Made by a program: the position numbers and the translations under genes
The notes under the pieces: generated by a model
Told to the model about the DNA's origin: nothing
Databases searched by the model: none
The model's input: the letters and a program-made list of their open reading frames with translations, nothing else
Part shown: positions 7,335-15,339 of the stretch, one piece after another
Layout: the number at the start of each line of letters is the position of its first letter
Numbering within the stretch: the first letter of the stretch is position 1
Source of the DNA: Alphaproteobacteria bacterium
GTDB lineage: Bacteria > Pseudomonadota > Alphaproteobacteria > Micavibrionales > UBA2020
DNA: 22,441 bases
Direction of reading: 5' to 3'
Assembly: GCA_023136145.1 (NCBI GenBank)
Contig: JAGLRU010000267.1
Coordinates: 1-22,441, forward strand

Positions 7335-8041
7335 GGGGCTGACACCTGACTTTAGATAAGTTAGGAATCAGAGATGTACGTAAAGCATTGTAAATTAACG
7401 AATTATCAGCAATTACGGCTATTAGAATACTTCGTTGCAGGTACACCGGCTAGAACAGCGGCTGATCTGGTGTGTGTTCATCGTAATTCTGCCATCAGAT
7501 TCTTTCATAAACTGCGCGGTGAGATTGCCATCAAACAGCAAAATCGAGCAGCGCAGTTTTGTGGTGAAATCGAAGTCGACGAGAGTTATTTTGGTGGTCG
7601 TCGTAAAGGTAAACGAGGTCGTGGAGCTGCCGGAAAAGTAATTGTATTTGGTCTTCTTAAGCGAGGAGGTAAAGTTTACACGGTGTCGGTTTCTAACGTG
7701 CAAAGAAAAACGCTGTTGCCCCTCATTAGGCGTAAAATAAGGCCTGACAGCATTGTTTATACAGACGGTCATACAGCTTACAATGCTTTGGATGTATCAG
7801 AATTTACGCATTTCAGAATCAATCACAGCCGTGAATTTGTACACAATCGCAATCATATTAACGGCATTGAAAACTTTTGGTCTCAAGCCAAACGACATTT
7901 GCGAAAATACAACGGTATACCAAAACAAAATTTTGAATTATTCTTGAAGGAGTGCGAGTGGAGATTCAATGAAGGTTCGCCAAAACAACTCTTGGATGAC
8001 CTAAAATTTCTCCTTAAAAAACAATATTAGGTGTCAGCCCC
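7335..8041 (+). mobile_element. Complete IS1595-family (IS1016-like) insertion sequence, 707 bp
   Basis: Terminal inverted repeats GGGGCTGACACCTG (7335-7348) and TAGGTGTCAGCCCC (8028-8041) match at 13 of 14 bases, beginning with GGGG. The flanking octamers TTCTTTCC (7327-7334) and TTATTTCC (8042-8049) match at 7 of 8. This fits the 8-bp target duplication known for IS1595 elements, with one later change. A single intact transposase gene fills the element, and its stop codon lies inside the right repeat. It is therefore potentially mobile. Confidence 0.93.
7374..8030 (+). CDS. IS1595-family transposase (ISXO2-like DDE domain)
   Basis: A 218-residue transposase, a size typical of the small IS1016-like group, which lacks a long N-terminal zinc-ribbon part. 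A helix-turn-helix-like segment lies at about residues 23-48 (TPARTAADLVCVHRNSAIRF). The catalytic triad appears as Asp69 in EVDESYFGGRRKGKRG, Asp131 in VYTDGHTAY, and Glu166 in NGIENFWSQAKRHLRKYNG. No frameshift or premature stop is seen. The ATG lies 26 bp inside the left inverted repeat. Confidence 0.95.
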   Translation: MYVKHCKLTNYQQLRLLEYFVAGTPARTAADLVCVHRNSAIRFFHKLRGEIAIKQQNRAAQFCGEIEVDESYFGGRRKGKRGRGAAGKVIVFGLLKRGGKVYTVSVSNVQRKTLLPLIRRKIRPDSIVYTDGHTAYNALDVSEFTHFRINHSREFVHNRNHINGIENFWSQAKRHLRKYNGIPKQNFELFLKECEWRFNEGSPKQLLDDLKFLLKKQY

Positions 8042-8122
8042 TTATTTCCATCATAAGACGCGCGTATGCGCTTTTGGACTCCCGAACGAGTCGGGGGTGA
8101 CAACAAGGTTTTTTGAAGTACC

Positions 8123-8704
8123 TTATACTTTTTTCAGAGCAACAAGTGGGCTGATGATTTTGGTGAAAAATCGTCCGGCGATGATTTGCTTGTCGATCAG
8201 GGCATAAGTGGGATTGATGCCCCAACATTTGTATCCCATTGATTCATAAAGATGAATCGCAGTTTTTTGAGTTTCACGCACGTCCAGTTGTATAACCTTA
8301 TATCCCATTTCGAGTGCAAGCTTTTCTGATGTCTTCATAAGTTTGCGTCCGGCTCCGCGTCCTCGTGCCCAGGGAGCTATAAAGCACGCTAGTAGCGTTG
8401 TTGAGAAAGACTGTGATTCATTATTGCGGCTAGGCTCGATAAATTGTACAGCACCGCAGATCATGCTGTCCATTCTGGCTACTAGCAAATGCCTTTCAGG
8501 AACCGTCATCACGCCTTTCCAATATCTTTCCAGAACTGAACGTTCGGGAGGTGTGACCCATCCAAAACCGCCGCCACCAGCATCTATTGCTGCGTCTGTT
8601 GCATCGCATAAATCACACATATCCGCTGTTGATAGCGTATCTAGAATTTCAATGGAAATATGTGGGAGCAAGCCTGACAACATTTGTGAATTTGACATTT
8701 TCAT
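8123..8704 (-). CDS. GNAT-family N-acetyltransferase
   Basis: A 193-residue acetyltransferase. The acetyl-CoA pyrophosphate-binding loop fits R/Q-x-x-G-x-G/A as Arg114-G-R-Gly117-A-Gly119 in ARGRGAGRKLM. It is followed by the LALEMGYKVIQLDV strand and HLYESMGYKCWG, the usual C-terminal half of GNAT enzymes. The substrate cannot be read from the sequence. AAGGAG (complement of 8713-8718) precedes the ATG at good spacing. The gene is separate from the downstream minus-strand spacer holding the IS, and 177 bp separate it from the glycosyltransferase gene upstream. Confidence 0.88.
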   Translation of the reverse strand: MKMSNSQMLSGLLPHISIEILDTLSTADMCDLCDATDAAIDAGGGGFGWVTPPERSVLERYWKGVMTVPERHLLVARMDSMICGAVQFIEPSRNNESQSFSTTLLACFIAPWARGRGAGRKLMKTSEKLALEMGYKVIQLDVRETQKTAIHLYESMGYKCWGINPTYALIDKQIIAGRFFTKIISPLVALKKV

Positions 8705-8881
8705 GTTTTCCTACTCCTTCAATGATTTAATCAGTTGGAACCAGTTTATTAGAGCAATAAAAAATAAATAAATAATAAATATCCGTTAGGTTTCGGACAT
8801 CCACGTAAAATCTCTTTGTGTAGTACAAGAAAGAGCTGTTAATTGTCAACCAGTACTGTAGCAGTCACTCAGATCGATGTT
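8705..8881. other. AT-rich spacer between two minus-strand genes
   Basis: It includes the ribosome-binding site of the acetyltransferase gene and a run of AATAAATAAAT-like sequence at about 8759-8780. I see no gene or clear terminator. Confidence 0.5.
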
Positions 8882-10132
8882 TCAGTCGGTTTGTTCCTGC
8901 GCGGAGACGCAGACGCAGTCTCCGGGAGGAAGGGCGCGCATGGCGTTATTTTCCAGTAGTTCCGCATAGACATCCAGTGTGCCTGCACACATTTTTTCGT
9001 TGGTGAAATGTTCGGCCACATACCCCATCGCTTTAGTCGCGAGAATCGCACGTTGTCGCGTATCCAGCGACACGGCTTCTGCAAGAGCATTGGTGAGTTG
9101 CTCTACGTCTTCGTGTGCAACAAGCCAGCCGGTTTCGTTCCGCAGGATAGTCTCGCGTGCACCGCCGTGATCCATCGCAATCACCGGACGTCCCATCGCC
9201 TGCGCTTCAATCGGAATGCGTCCGAATCCTTCCGGTACGAGCGAAGGTGATACTACTACCGTTGCTAGCATATAGGCTGCCGGCATGTCATCGCAGTTGG
9301 TGACAATCCGAACATCGCCGTCCATATTATTACTGCTGATATAAGCTTCCAGTTCCTTGCGATAGTTTTCATTGCCAGTGTCGGAGCCGACGAACAGGCA
9401 GAAAATGTCTTTTTGTGTTAGTTGCTGTATCGCATCGATTAGGAACATATGTCCTTTGATACGGCTGATGCGTCCCGGCAGCATGATGACTGATGCACCG
9501 TCCGGGATGCGCCATTGTTTTGCGATTTTAATAAGACGCTCCGGCGTTACTGAATTTGGGTGGAATTTCTCGATTGCTACTCCGCGATGAATAACACGTA
9601 TAAGCGAAGGATTGACACCGTAAGTATTCTCCAGAGTGTCAGCCAGAAAATGTGACACCGCAATCACGCGCTCGCCTCTGACGACCGACGAATTATACAG
9701 CTTTTTCAGCGTACCAGTGATTTTGTGGGCTGCGTGGCAACTAGTAACATATCTGGCGGAAGTCCCAAGTACTGCACGTCCTGCGCTCCATGCTGGAGCG
9801 CGGCTGCATGCATGGACGATATCGACATGGCAATCCATGATGATCTTACGGAGCCGTCCGATGTTGGCGGCGATCATCAGCGGATTTTTGCTGTTTACAG
9901 GAAGTGTGATGTGTGTCCCACCGGCTTTGATGATCTCGCGCTCGCGGCTTCCTCCTGAGGAGACGACGATGGAGTGTCCGCCGGCTTTGACGACGGCAGC
10001 ATTAATGTCAATTACGCCTTGCTCGACTCCACCGGAATTCAGTGCGGGCAAAATTTGCAATATTGTAGGCGCATGAACGTTATCAACAAAACTTCGAAAA
10101 GCGACGCTAACGGTATCTGACGTTACGATCAT
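8882..10132 (-). CDS. Glycosyltransferase family 4 (GT-B fold)
   Basis: A 416-residue glycosyltransferase without membrane segments. The N-terminal Rossmann half shows ILPALNSGGVEQGVID (about 27-42), the usual acceptor-side GG(V/A)E loop. The C-terminal half shows LPGRISRIKGH (218-228) and the E-x7-E nucleotide-sugar signature, Glu301 and Glu309 in PEGFGRIPIEAQAMG, followed by DHGGARETI. Family members transfer sugars to lipopolysaccharide, lipid or protein acceptors; neither donor nor acceptor can be told here. It is divergent from thrS. AGAGGCAG lies just upstream of the ATG. No other surface-polysaccharide gene is in view. Confidence 0.9.
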   Translation of the reverse strand: MIVTSDTVSVAFRSFVDNVHAPTILQILPALNSGGVEQGVIDINAAVVKAGGHSIVVSSGGSREREIIKAGGTHITLPVNSKNPLMIAANIGRLRKIIMDCHVDIVHACSRAPAWSAGRAVLGTSARYVTSCHAAHKITGTLKKLYNSSVVRGERVIAVSHFLADTLENTYGVNPSLIRVIHRGVAIEKFHPNSVTPERLIKIAKQWRIPDGASVIMLPGRISRIKGHMFLIDAIQQLTQKDIFCLFVGSDTGNENYRKELEAYISSNNMDGDVRIVTNCDDMPAAYMLATVVVSPSLVPEGFGRIPIEAQAMGRPVIAMDHGGARETILRNETGWLVAHEDVEQLTNALAEAVSLDTRQRAILATKAMGYVAEHFTNEKMCAGTLDVYAELLENNAMRALPPGDCVCVSAQEQTD

Positions 10133-10209
10133 AACTCTGCCTCTTCAGAAAAATTTCCAATCTTCCTTTTTTTAGCCTCAAACAGACGGAAACACCAGAA
10201 AAATCGGTC

Positions 10210-10240
10210 TTGACAGCGTTCCGTCTAAGAGGGACATTAT
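10210..10240 (+). promoter_or_regulatory. Candidate promoter of thrS
   Basis: A consensus -35 TTGACA is at 10210-10215. Downstream, GACATT (10233-10238) at 17-bp spacing or CATTAT (10235-10240) at 19 bp could serve as -10. It lies 53-83 bp before the preferred thrS start. The -10 is poor. Confidence 0.35.
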
Positions 10241-10292
10241 TCCGTAGTCTTCGGTTTTCGGAGAAAAATGCTTTAACACTGTGGATTTATAC

Positions 10293-12293
10293 ATGAAACC
10301 CGTTCTTTCCGAACTCGCCGAGAGCCAAGTCATCATCACTCTGCCCGATGGGAAGACGCTGACCTTCGAGGGTACAGTGACAGGATTTGACATCGCCGGG
10401 AAAATCGGCCCGGGGCTTGCCAAGGCTGCTCTTGCCATCAAATTGAACGGAGAGATGATGGATCTCCGGCACGAAATTTCCTCTGATGCTAAAATTGAAA
10501 TTGTAACGCGTTCTTCTCCAGACGCGCTGGAACTGATTCGACATGGATGCGCTCATGTTCTGGCAGAAGCGGTGCAGCAGCTTTTCCTCGGTACGCAGGT
10601 CACTATTGGTCCTAACGTCGAGAATGGATTTTACTACGACTTTGCACGCGAGACTCCGTTTACGACGGACGACTTCTTCAAAATCGAAGAGAAGATGCGG
10701 GAGATCATTTCTAAAGATGAGCCTTTCGTTCGCGAGGTTTGGAGTCGCGATGATGCGATTAAGCATTTTAACTCCATCGGTGAAAATTATAAGGTTGAGA
10801 TTATTCAGGACTTGTTGCCGATGGAAGACATCAGTATTTATCGTCAGGGAAAGTGGCTTGATCTTTGCAAGGGACCACATTTGCCTTCTACCAGACATAT
10901 CGGGAATGCTTTCAAACTTATGAAAGTTGCCGGAGCTTACTGGCGTGGGGATAGCAGTAACACCATGCTAAGCCGTATCTACGGCACTGTATGGCGCGAC
11001 CAGAAGGAACTGGATGCACATTTGCTTCTCCTTGAGGAAGCTGAAAAGCGCGACCACCGCAAGATTGGACGTGAGATGGATTTGTTCCACTTGCAGGAGG
11101 ATGCTCACGGTAGCGTATTTTGGCATGACAAGGGATTTTGCATTTGGAAGGTGTTGGAACAATACATCCGCAAATGTCAGGAGGACTTCGGCTATACCGA
11201 AGTAAAAACGCCGCAGTTGATGAACAGCCGCTTTTGGGAAGCATCCGGCCATTGGAGCAAGTATCGTGAGAATATGTTTGTTGTTCCAGATGTTGTTCCC
11301 AATATCGAAGAAGGCGGTAAGGTTTTTAAGGAAGAGCCGAAGGATTTTTTGGCGTTGAAACCTATGAACTGCCCCGGTCATGTTCAAATTTTCAAGCAGG
11401 GCATTAAATCCTATCGCGATCTGCCAATCCGAATGGCGGAATTTGGCTGTTGTCATCGCAACGAACCTCATGGAGCTTTGCACGGTTTGATGCGTGTGCG
11501 CCAGATGACTCAAGATGATGCACATATTTTCTGCCGTGAAGATCAGATATTGTCTGAAACATCTCTTTTTATTGAAATGTTTATCAAGACTTATAAGGAT
11601 TTTGGGTTTGACGATGTTCAACTTAAAATCGCTACACGTCCATCTGTTCGAGCCGGAACTGATGAAACATGGGATAAGTCTGAAAAATCCCTGATATCTG
11701 CAATCGAGAGTCTTAGAAATAAATATAATCTCAAATATGTGCTCGCGCCGGGAGAAGGCGCATTTTATGGGCCTAAACTTGAATTTCACGTTAAAGATGC
11801 CATAGGGCGTTCATGGCAGTGTGCCACTTTGCAAACTGATTTTGTTATGTCGCAAAAATTGGATGCCACCTATATTGGGGAAGATGGGAAAAAACATTAT
11901 CCGGTTATGCTGCATCGCGCTGTATATGGAAGTTTCGAGAGATTTATTGGGATGCTTATTGAAGCTTATGCTGGTAAATTTCCGCTTTGGTTGGCTCCCG
12001 TGCAAGCTGTTGTTGCAACAATTACCAGCGATGCTGATTCTTATGCAGAGAAGGTTATGGAACAGCTTAAAAAAGCCGGAATTCGAGCCGAAAGCGATCT
12101 TCGGAACGAGAAAATAAATTACAAAATACGGGAACATAGTTTGGTTAAAACTCCGCAAATCTGGGTCGTCGGGAAGCGGGAGGCGAAAGAAGGAACTGTT
12201 GCTATTCGTCGTCTTGGATCTGATGCTCAAGAAATCCTTGCACTTGATGAGGCAATCCGTAAAATCGGTATCGAATCGGCTTCTCCACAATGA
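10293..12293 (+). CDS. thrS: Threonine--tRNA ligase
   Basis: Charges tRNA(Thr). The ATG at 10293 gives 666 residues; an in-frame GTG at 10281 would add four. Domains in order: N-terminal TGS domain (about 10-65), editing domain with HGCAH (His84 and His88) and the later GPHLPSTRHIG segment, class II catalytic core, and C-terminal anticodon-binding domain (about 570-660). The zinc ligands appear as Cys360 (MNCPGH), His411 (DDAHIF) and His541 (LHRAVYGS). The first two are 51 residues apart, as in E. coli Cys334/His385. The motif 2 region is FGCCHRNEPHGALHGLMRVR. infC follows after 40 bp, a conserved thrS-infC order, so they are probably one transcript. Confidence 0.98.
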   Translation: MKPVLSELAESQVIITLPDGKTLTFEGTVTGFDIAGKIGPGLAKAALAIKLNGEMMDLRHEISSDAKIEIVTRSSPDALELIRHGCAHVLAEAVQQLFLGTQVTIGPNVENGFYYDFARETPFTTDDFFKIEEKMREIISKDEPFVREVWSRDDAIKHFNSIGENYKVEIIQDLLPMEDISIYRQGKWLDLCKGPHLPSTRHIGNAFKLMKVAGAYWRGDSSNTMLSRIYGTVWRDQKELDAHLLLLEEAEKRDHRKIGREMDLFHLQEDAHGSVFWHDKGFCIWKVLEQYIRKCQEDFGYTEVKTPQLMNSRFWEASGHWSKYRENMFVVPDVVPNIEEGGKVFKEEPKDFLALKPMNCPGHVQIFKQGIKSYRDLPIRMAEFGCCHRNEPHGALHGLMRVRQMTQDDAHIFCREDQILSETSLFIEMFIKTYKDFGFDDVQLKIATRPSVRAGTDETWDKSEKSLISAIESLRNKYNLKYVLAPGEGAFYGPKLEFHVKDAIGRSWQCATLQTDFVMSQKLDATYIGEDGKKHYPVMLHRAVYGSFERFIGMLIEAYAGKFPLWLAPVQAVVATITSDADSYAEKVMEQLKKAGIRAESDLRNEKINYKIREHSLVKTPQIWVVGKREAKEGTVAIRRLGSDAQEILALDEAIRKIGIESASPQ

Positions 12294-12322
12294 GGGACGA
12301 TTCTTTTATTTTAATAATTCAC

Positions 12323-12336
12323 AGGAGAGTAACATC
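12323..12336 (+). promoter_or_regulatory. Ribosome-binding site that fixes an AUC start codon for infC
   Basis: AGGAG (12323-12327) lies 6 bases before ATC (12334-12336), in frame with IF-3. No ATG, GTG or TTG occurs at a suitable place: the next in-frame ATG (12421) is inside the conserved domain, and the upstream in-frame ATG (12199) is inside thrS. Rare starts at infC are known (AUU in E. coli), where they let IF-3 repress its own translation. Confidence 0.8.
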
Positions 12337-12861
12337 GCCCACAAACCACTGAACAGAGGTCCATGCGTTAACACGCAAATCAGATCTGATAAAGTACGCC
12401 TTATAGGTGCTGACGGAGAAATGGTCGGTGTAGTGCCGATTAACGAAGCCTTGTCCACTGCTTCCGAAGCTGGACTTGATCTTATTGAAATTTCACCAAA
12501 TGCCGATCCGCCAGTCTGCAAAATTTCAGACTACGGCAGGTATCGTTATGATCTTCAGAAAAAGGAAGCAGCCGCGAGGAAAAACCAGAAAATTGTTCTG
12601 ACGAAAGAGCTGAAAATCCGTCCTAATATTGAAGATCATGATTTTCAGGTAAAGGTTCGCAGTGCCAAAAGATTCCTTGATGACGGTGATAAGGTTCGCT
12701 TTACACTGCAATTTCGTGGACGCGAATTTGAGCACAGAGAACTTGGTCTTGCAGTCCTCCATCGTATGCGGGATGAACTTGTTGACTACGCCCGGATCGA
12801 GCAGGAGCCTAAATTTGAAGGCGGTCAGGTTGTTATGTTCGTTGTACCAAAAATAGTATAA
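12334..12861 (+). CDS. infC: Translation initiation factor IF-3
   Basis: A 175-residue protein from the AUC start, close to the 180 of E. coli IF-3. It binds the 30S subunit, keeps it apart from 50S, and checks the start codon and initiator tRNA. The N-domain carries VRLIGADGEMVGVVP and LDLIEISPNADPPVCKISDYG, the family signature. A Lys/Ala/Glu-rich linker follows, and then the C-domain with TLQFRGREFEHRELG and the VMFVVPK end. It follows thrS by 40 bp. The usual downstream partners rpmI and rplT are absent here; an RloC-like gene follows instead. Translation is likely autoregulated through the non-canonical start codon. Confidence 0.95.
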   Translation: MAHKPLNRGPCVNTQIRSDKVRLIGADGEMVGVVPINEALSTASEAGLDLIEISPNADPPVCKISDYGRYRYDLQKKEAAARKNQKIVLTKELKIRPNIEDHDFQVKVRSAKRFLDDGDKVRFTLQFRGREFEHRELGLAVLHRMRDELVDYARIEQEPKFEGGQVVMFVVPKIV

Positions 12862-12881
12862 CTGAAGAACTTTCTTTCATC

Positions 12882-12930
12882 AAAAACCACCACTTCAGTA
12901 AATGGGAGTTTGTGGGCGGTTTTGTTTTGG
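12882..12930 (+). terminator. Probable terminator of the thrS-infC operon
   Basis: AAAACCACCAC (12882-12892 area) pairs imperfectly with GTGGGCGGTTTT (12912-12923), with one mismatch and one bulge, followed by a T-rich tail TTTTGTTTTGG. It lies 20 bp after the infC stop. Confidence 0.5.
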
Positions 12931-12959
12931 TTGTAAAAATTGCCCATAGATGGTAACAT
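12931..12959 (+). promoter_or_regulatory. Candidate promoter of the RloC-like gene
   Basis: TTGTAA (12931-12936), a 17-bp spacer and TAACAT (12954-12959) give a weak sigma-70-like pair, each 4/6 to consensus, just past the presumed infC terminator and 49 bp before the start codon. Confidence 0.3.
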
Positions 12960-13007
12960 ACGGCATCGTTCTGTGTGATATGAGTAATTTTTAGGAAGGC
13001 AGTATGG

Positions 13008-15254
13008 ATGATTGAAACTATCCGCATTTCCAACGTTGCCACGTTTAAAGGTGATGAGCAGGTTTTTGATGGCTTATCAAAAGTCAATTTTATTTATGGT
13101 GCTAATGGTTCCGGTAAAACGATTATCAGTCGTATCATAGCGGATGCAGATAATTATCCGTCCTGCACTGTAAATTGGAAGGAAGGTTTTAAACTCAAAA
13201 CTGTTGTTTATAACCGCGATTTTATTGACAGAAATTTTTATTCATCCACTGAACTTAAGGGCGTTTTTACCATTGGTGAAGACAATGTTAAAACTATCGC
13301 AAAAATTGAAACAGCCACAAAAGAATTGGAAGGTTTAAATACAAAGCTTAACAATCTTACACTGCAACTGCAAAGCCATGATGGGAAAAGCGGCAAAATT
13401 ATAGAGCTTAATAATCTTGAGGAGGAACTGCAAAGGACTTGCTGGAAACAAAAGAAGAAGCATGATGTGAATTTACAAGGCGTTCTTGTAGAAGATTTGG
13501 AAATTGCAGAAAAATTTAAAACCAAAATACTTACGGAGTTATCTTCAAACACATCTGACTTTTTGCCTTTGGAGGAACTGGAGAAAAGGGCAGAAATTGT
13601 TTTTGGCAAAACGCCAACTTTTGAACCATCAATATCGCTTGTGGATTTTGTGCCGCTGCAAAAATACGAATCCGATATTGTTTTGAAGAAATGCGTTATC
13701 GGAAAATCTGATGTTGATATTGCTGGAATGATTAGAAAGCTTGGCAATAGTGACTGGGTACGAGCGGGGCGTAGTTACTACAAGGAAAATAATGGAACGT
13801 GCCCATTTTGTCAGCAAAGAACCGATGAAGCCTTTACCAAAAGCATAAATGAGTATTTTGATGAAGCTTTTGAAATTGATAGTAAGTCTATTGAGAATGT
13901 TTTAACTGATTATAAAGTTGATGCCGAATGTTTATATCAGCAGATTTTAGAAATCGTTGCTGTTCCGTCCAGATTTTTGAATATAGAGAAAATGAATGCG
14001 GAGCGGAGATTGCTGGCTTCAAGAATAAAAATTAATCTGCACCGTCTGGAAGAAAAAAATAAAGTGTCGAGCAATATTATTGTTCTGGAATCAGTCAGTA
14101 ATGTTGCTAAGGCTGTTAAAGCATTGATAGATGAAGCGAATACAAAAATCGCTAAACACAATAAAATTGTCGAGAATCTTCCCGTTGAAAAAAAAGCACT
14201 TACATCACAAGTCTGGAAATTTTTACTGGAAGAACTTAAAGATGATCTTGATAGGTATCATAGAAAGAGTAATGGTTTGGAGAGGGAAATCAATTCTATA
14301 AAAGTATCTATCAAGACAGCGGAGGAAGAGAGAGCGAAAAAAACAAACTTTATTGAAGATCTTGAAAAACAGACAACGAGTGTTCAGCCTACATGTGATG
14401 GTATAAATGAGCTACTCAAGAAGTTTGGTTTTTATAGTTTTTCTTTAAAGGTAGCGGAAAATAGGTTTTCATATAAACTAGTGCGTCCAGATGGTACGAG
14501 CGCGAAAGAGACTTTGAGTGATGGTGAAAAGTCTTTTATCATGTTTTTATATTTCTATTACTTTCTGAAGGGTAGCAATTTAAATAAGGGTACTACAGTA
14601 AATCGTATTGTTGTTATTGATGATCCTGTTTCCAGTCTTGATAGTGATGTTCTTTTTGTAGTGAGCAGCTTAATAAAAAATCTTTTTGACGAAACTAAGG
14701 CTGATAATATTCATATCAAGCAGATATTTGTTCTTACACATAATGTTTATTTCCACAAGGAAGTGGCTTATAAAATTGAAAAAATTACATCTCCGAGTTT
14801 TTGGATAGTTAAAAAATCGAGTTCAGGTTCTTTGATTAATAGGTATAAAAAAAATCCGATCAGTTCTTTTTATGAATTACTTTGGGAAGAAGTTAGAAAT
14901 CCTGATCTTTCAAACCAGACTCTTAAAAATACGTTGCGGCGCATATTAGAGTATTATTTTAGAATTCTCGGCGGTATTGATTTTGATGCTGTTTATGAAA
15001 AACTTGCCGATAACGAAAAGGTTGTATACAAAACATTAATTGCTTGGGTACAGAACGGTTCACGTAGCATTTTTGATGATGTATACGTTTCTAGTAATGA
15101 TCAATCTCCTGAAATATATCTGAAAGTATTCGAAAAAATATTTAAAAAATCTGGTCATTATGCACACTATAAGATGATGATGAGAGATGACGGTTTTGTT
15201 TTGGATATGCCAATGCCAGACAAAGATTCAGATACAGAAACTATTGCTAGCTAG
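13008..15254 (+). CDS. RloC/PrrC-like AAA_13 ATPase, anticodon-nuclease family, catalytic His replaced
   Basis: A 748-residue protein of the AAA_13 (PF13166) group that includes the tRNA anticodon nucleases RloC and PrrC. Seen: Walker A GANGSGKT (31-38); coiled-coil stretches (about 90-140 and 345-460) around a CPFC motif (Cys265, Cys268) like the RloC zinc hook; ABC signature LSDGEKS (503-509); Walker B IVVIDDPVSSLD (534-545); H-loop His578. The C-terminal region has Arg644-x3-Glu648, matching the nuclease Arg and Glu, but NGSRS has Arg686 where family members read SHS. Known relatives cut tRNA to abort phage growth. ATG 13008 follows AGGAAGG by 8 bases; ATG 13004 hits a stop at once. AT-rich and single-gene, between infC and gdhZ, so probably acquired. 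Confidence 0.85.
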   Translation: MIETIRISNVATFKGDEQVFDGLSKVNFIYGANGSGKTIISRIIADADNYPSCTVNWKEGFKLKTVVYNRDFIDRNFYSSTELKGVFTIGEDNVKTIAKIETATKELEGLNTKLNNLTLQLQSHDGKSGKIIELNNLEEELQRTCWKQKKKHDVNLQGVLVEDLEIAEKFKTKILTELSSNTSDFLPLEELEKRAEIVFGKTPTFEPSISLVDFVPLQKYESDIVLKKCVIGKSDVDIAGMIRKLGNSDWVRAGRSYYKENNGTCPFCQQRTDEAFTKSINEYFDEAFEIDSKSIENVLTDYKVDAECLYQQILEIVAVPSRFLNIEKMNAERRLLASRIKINLHRLEEKNKVSSNIIVLESVSNVAKAVKALIDEANTKIAKHNKIVENLPVEKKALTSQVWKFLLEELKDDLDRYHRKSNGLEREINSIKVSIKTAEEERAKKTNFIEDLEKQTTSVQPTCDGINELLKKFGFYSFSLKVAENRFSYKLVRPDGTSAKETLSDGEKSFIMFLYFYYFLKGSNLNKGTTVNRIVVIDDPVSSLDSDVLFVVSSLIKNLFDETKADNIHIKQIFVLTHNVYFHKEVAYKIEKITSPSFWIVKKSSSGSLINRYKKNPISSFYELLWEEVRNPDLSNQTLKNTLRRILEYYFRILGGIDFDAVYEKLADNEKVVYKTLIAWVQNGSRSIFDDVYVSSNDQSPEIYLKVFEKIFKKSGHYAHYKMMMRDDGFVLDMPMPDKDSDTETIAS

Positions 15255-15290
15255 AAATGCTCGGCATAGATATAGCTTGCAGTGTTTATT

Positions 15291-15315
15291 CATTAAATTT
15301 ATTTAATGCTTTTTT
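15291..15315 (+). terminator. AT-rich terminator-like hairpin after the RloC-like gene
   Basis: CATTAAAT (15291-15298) and ATTTAATG (15301-15308) are perfectly complementary across 2 bases. C and six Ts (15310-15315) follow. The stem is AT-rich, so it is weak. Confidence 0.4.
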
Positions 15316-15339
15316 GGTACTTTTAAAAACCTTCTTTTT

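Larger units (their letters stand above)
7272..8102. repeat. Palindromic intergenic repeat interrupted by the IS
   Basis: Left arm 7272-7302 (starts CGTCATGCCGGACTTG) and the reverse complement of right arm 8072-8102 (starts TGTCACCCCCGACTCG) agree at 23 of 31 positions, both ending TCCAAAA. Each arm also has its own small hairpin (CCGGA/TCCGG and CCCGA/TCGGG). Without the IS and one target copy the arms would be roughly 60 bp apart, forming a palindromic element of about 120 bp. Such TCATGCCGGACTTG-type repeats are common between alphaproteobacterial genes. Confidence 0.6.

Noticed and set aside
11280..11310. GTTC pair inside thrS considered as a second SOS box
   Set aside because: The spacing between the two GTTC is 8 rather than 7, and it lies deep in a coding region.
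10968..11789. 273-codon minus-strand open frame
   Set aside because: It is antisense to the conserved catalytic core of thrS and its translation has no domain-like features.
12199..12333. Upstream extension of the infC frame starting at ATG 12199 (220 residues)
   Set aside because: The first 95 bases lie inside thrS, there is no ribosome-binding site, and the extra residues have no counterpart in IF-3. The AUC start explains the gene.
13008..15254. RloC-like gene considered as a RecF/SMC repair protein
   Set aside because: The short CPFC hook, AAA_13-type signature and C-terminal R-x3-E/NGS block fit the anticodon-nuclease group better than RecF or SMC.
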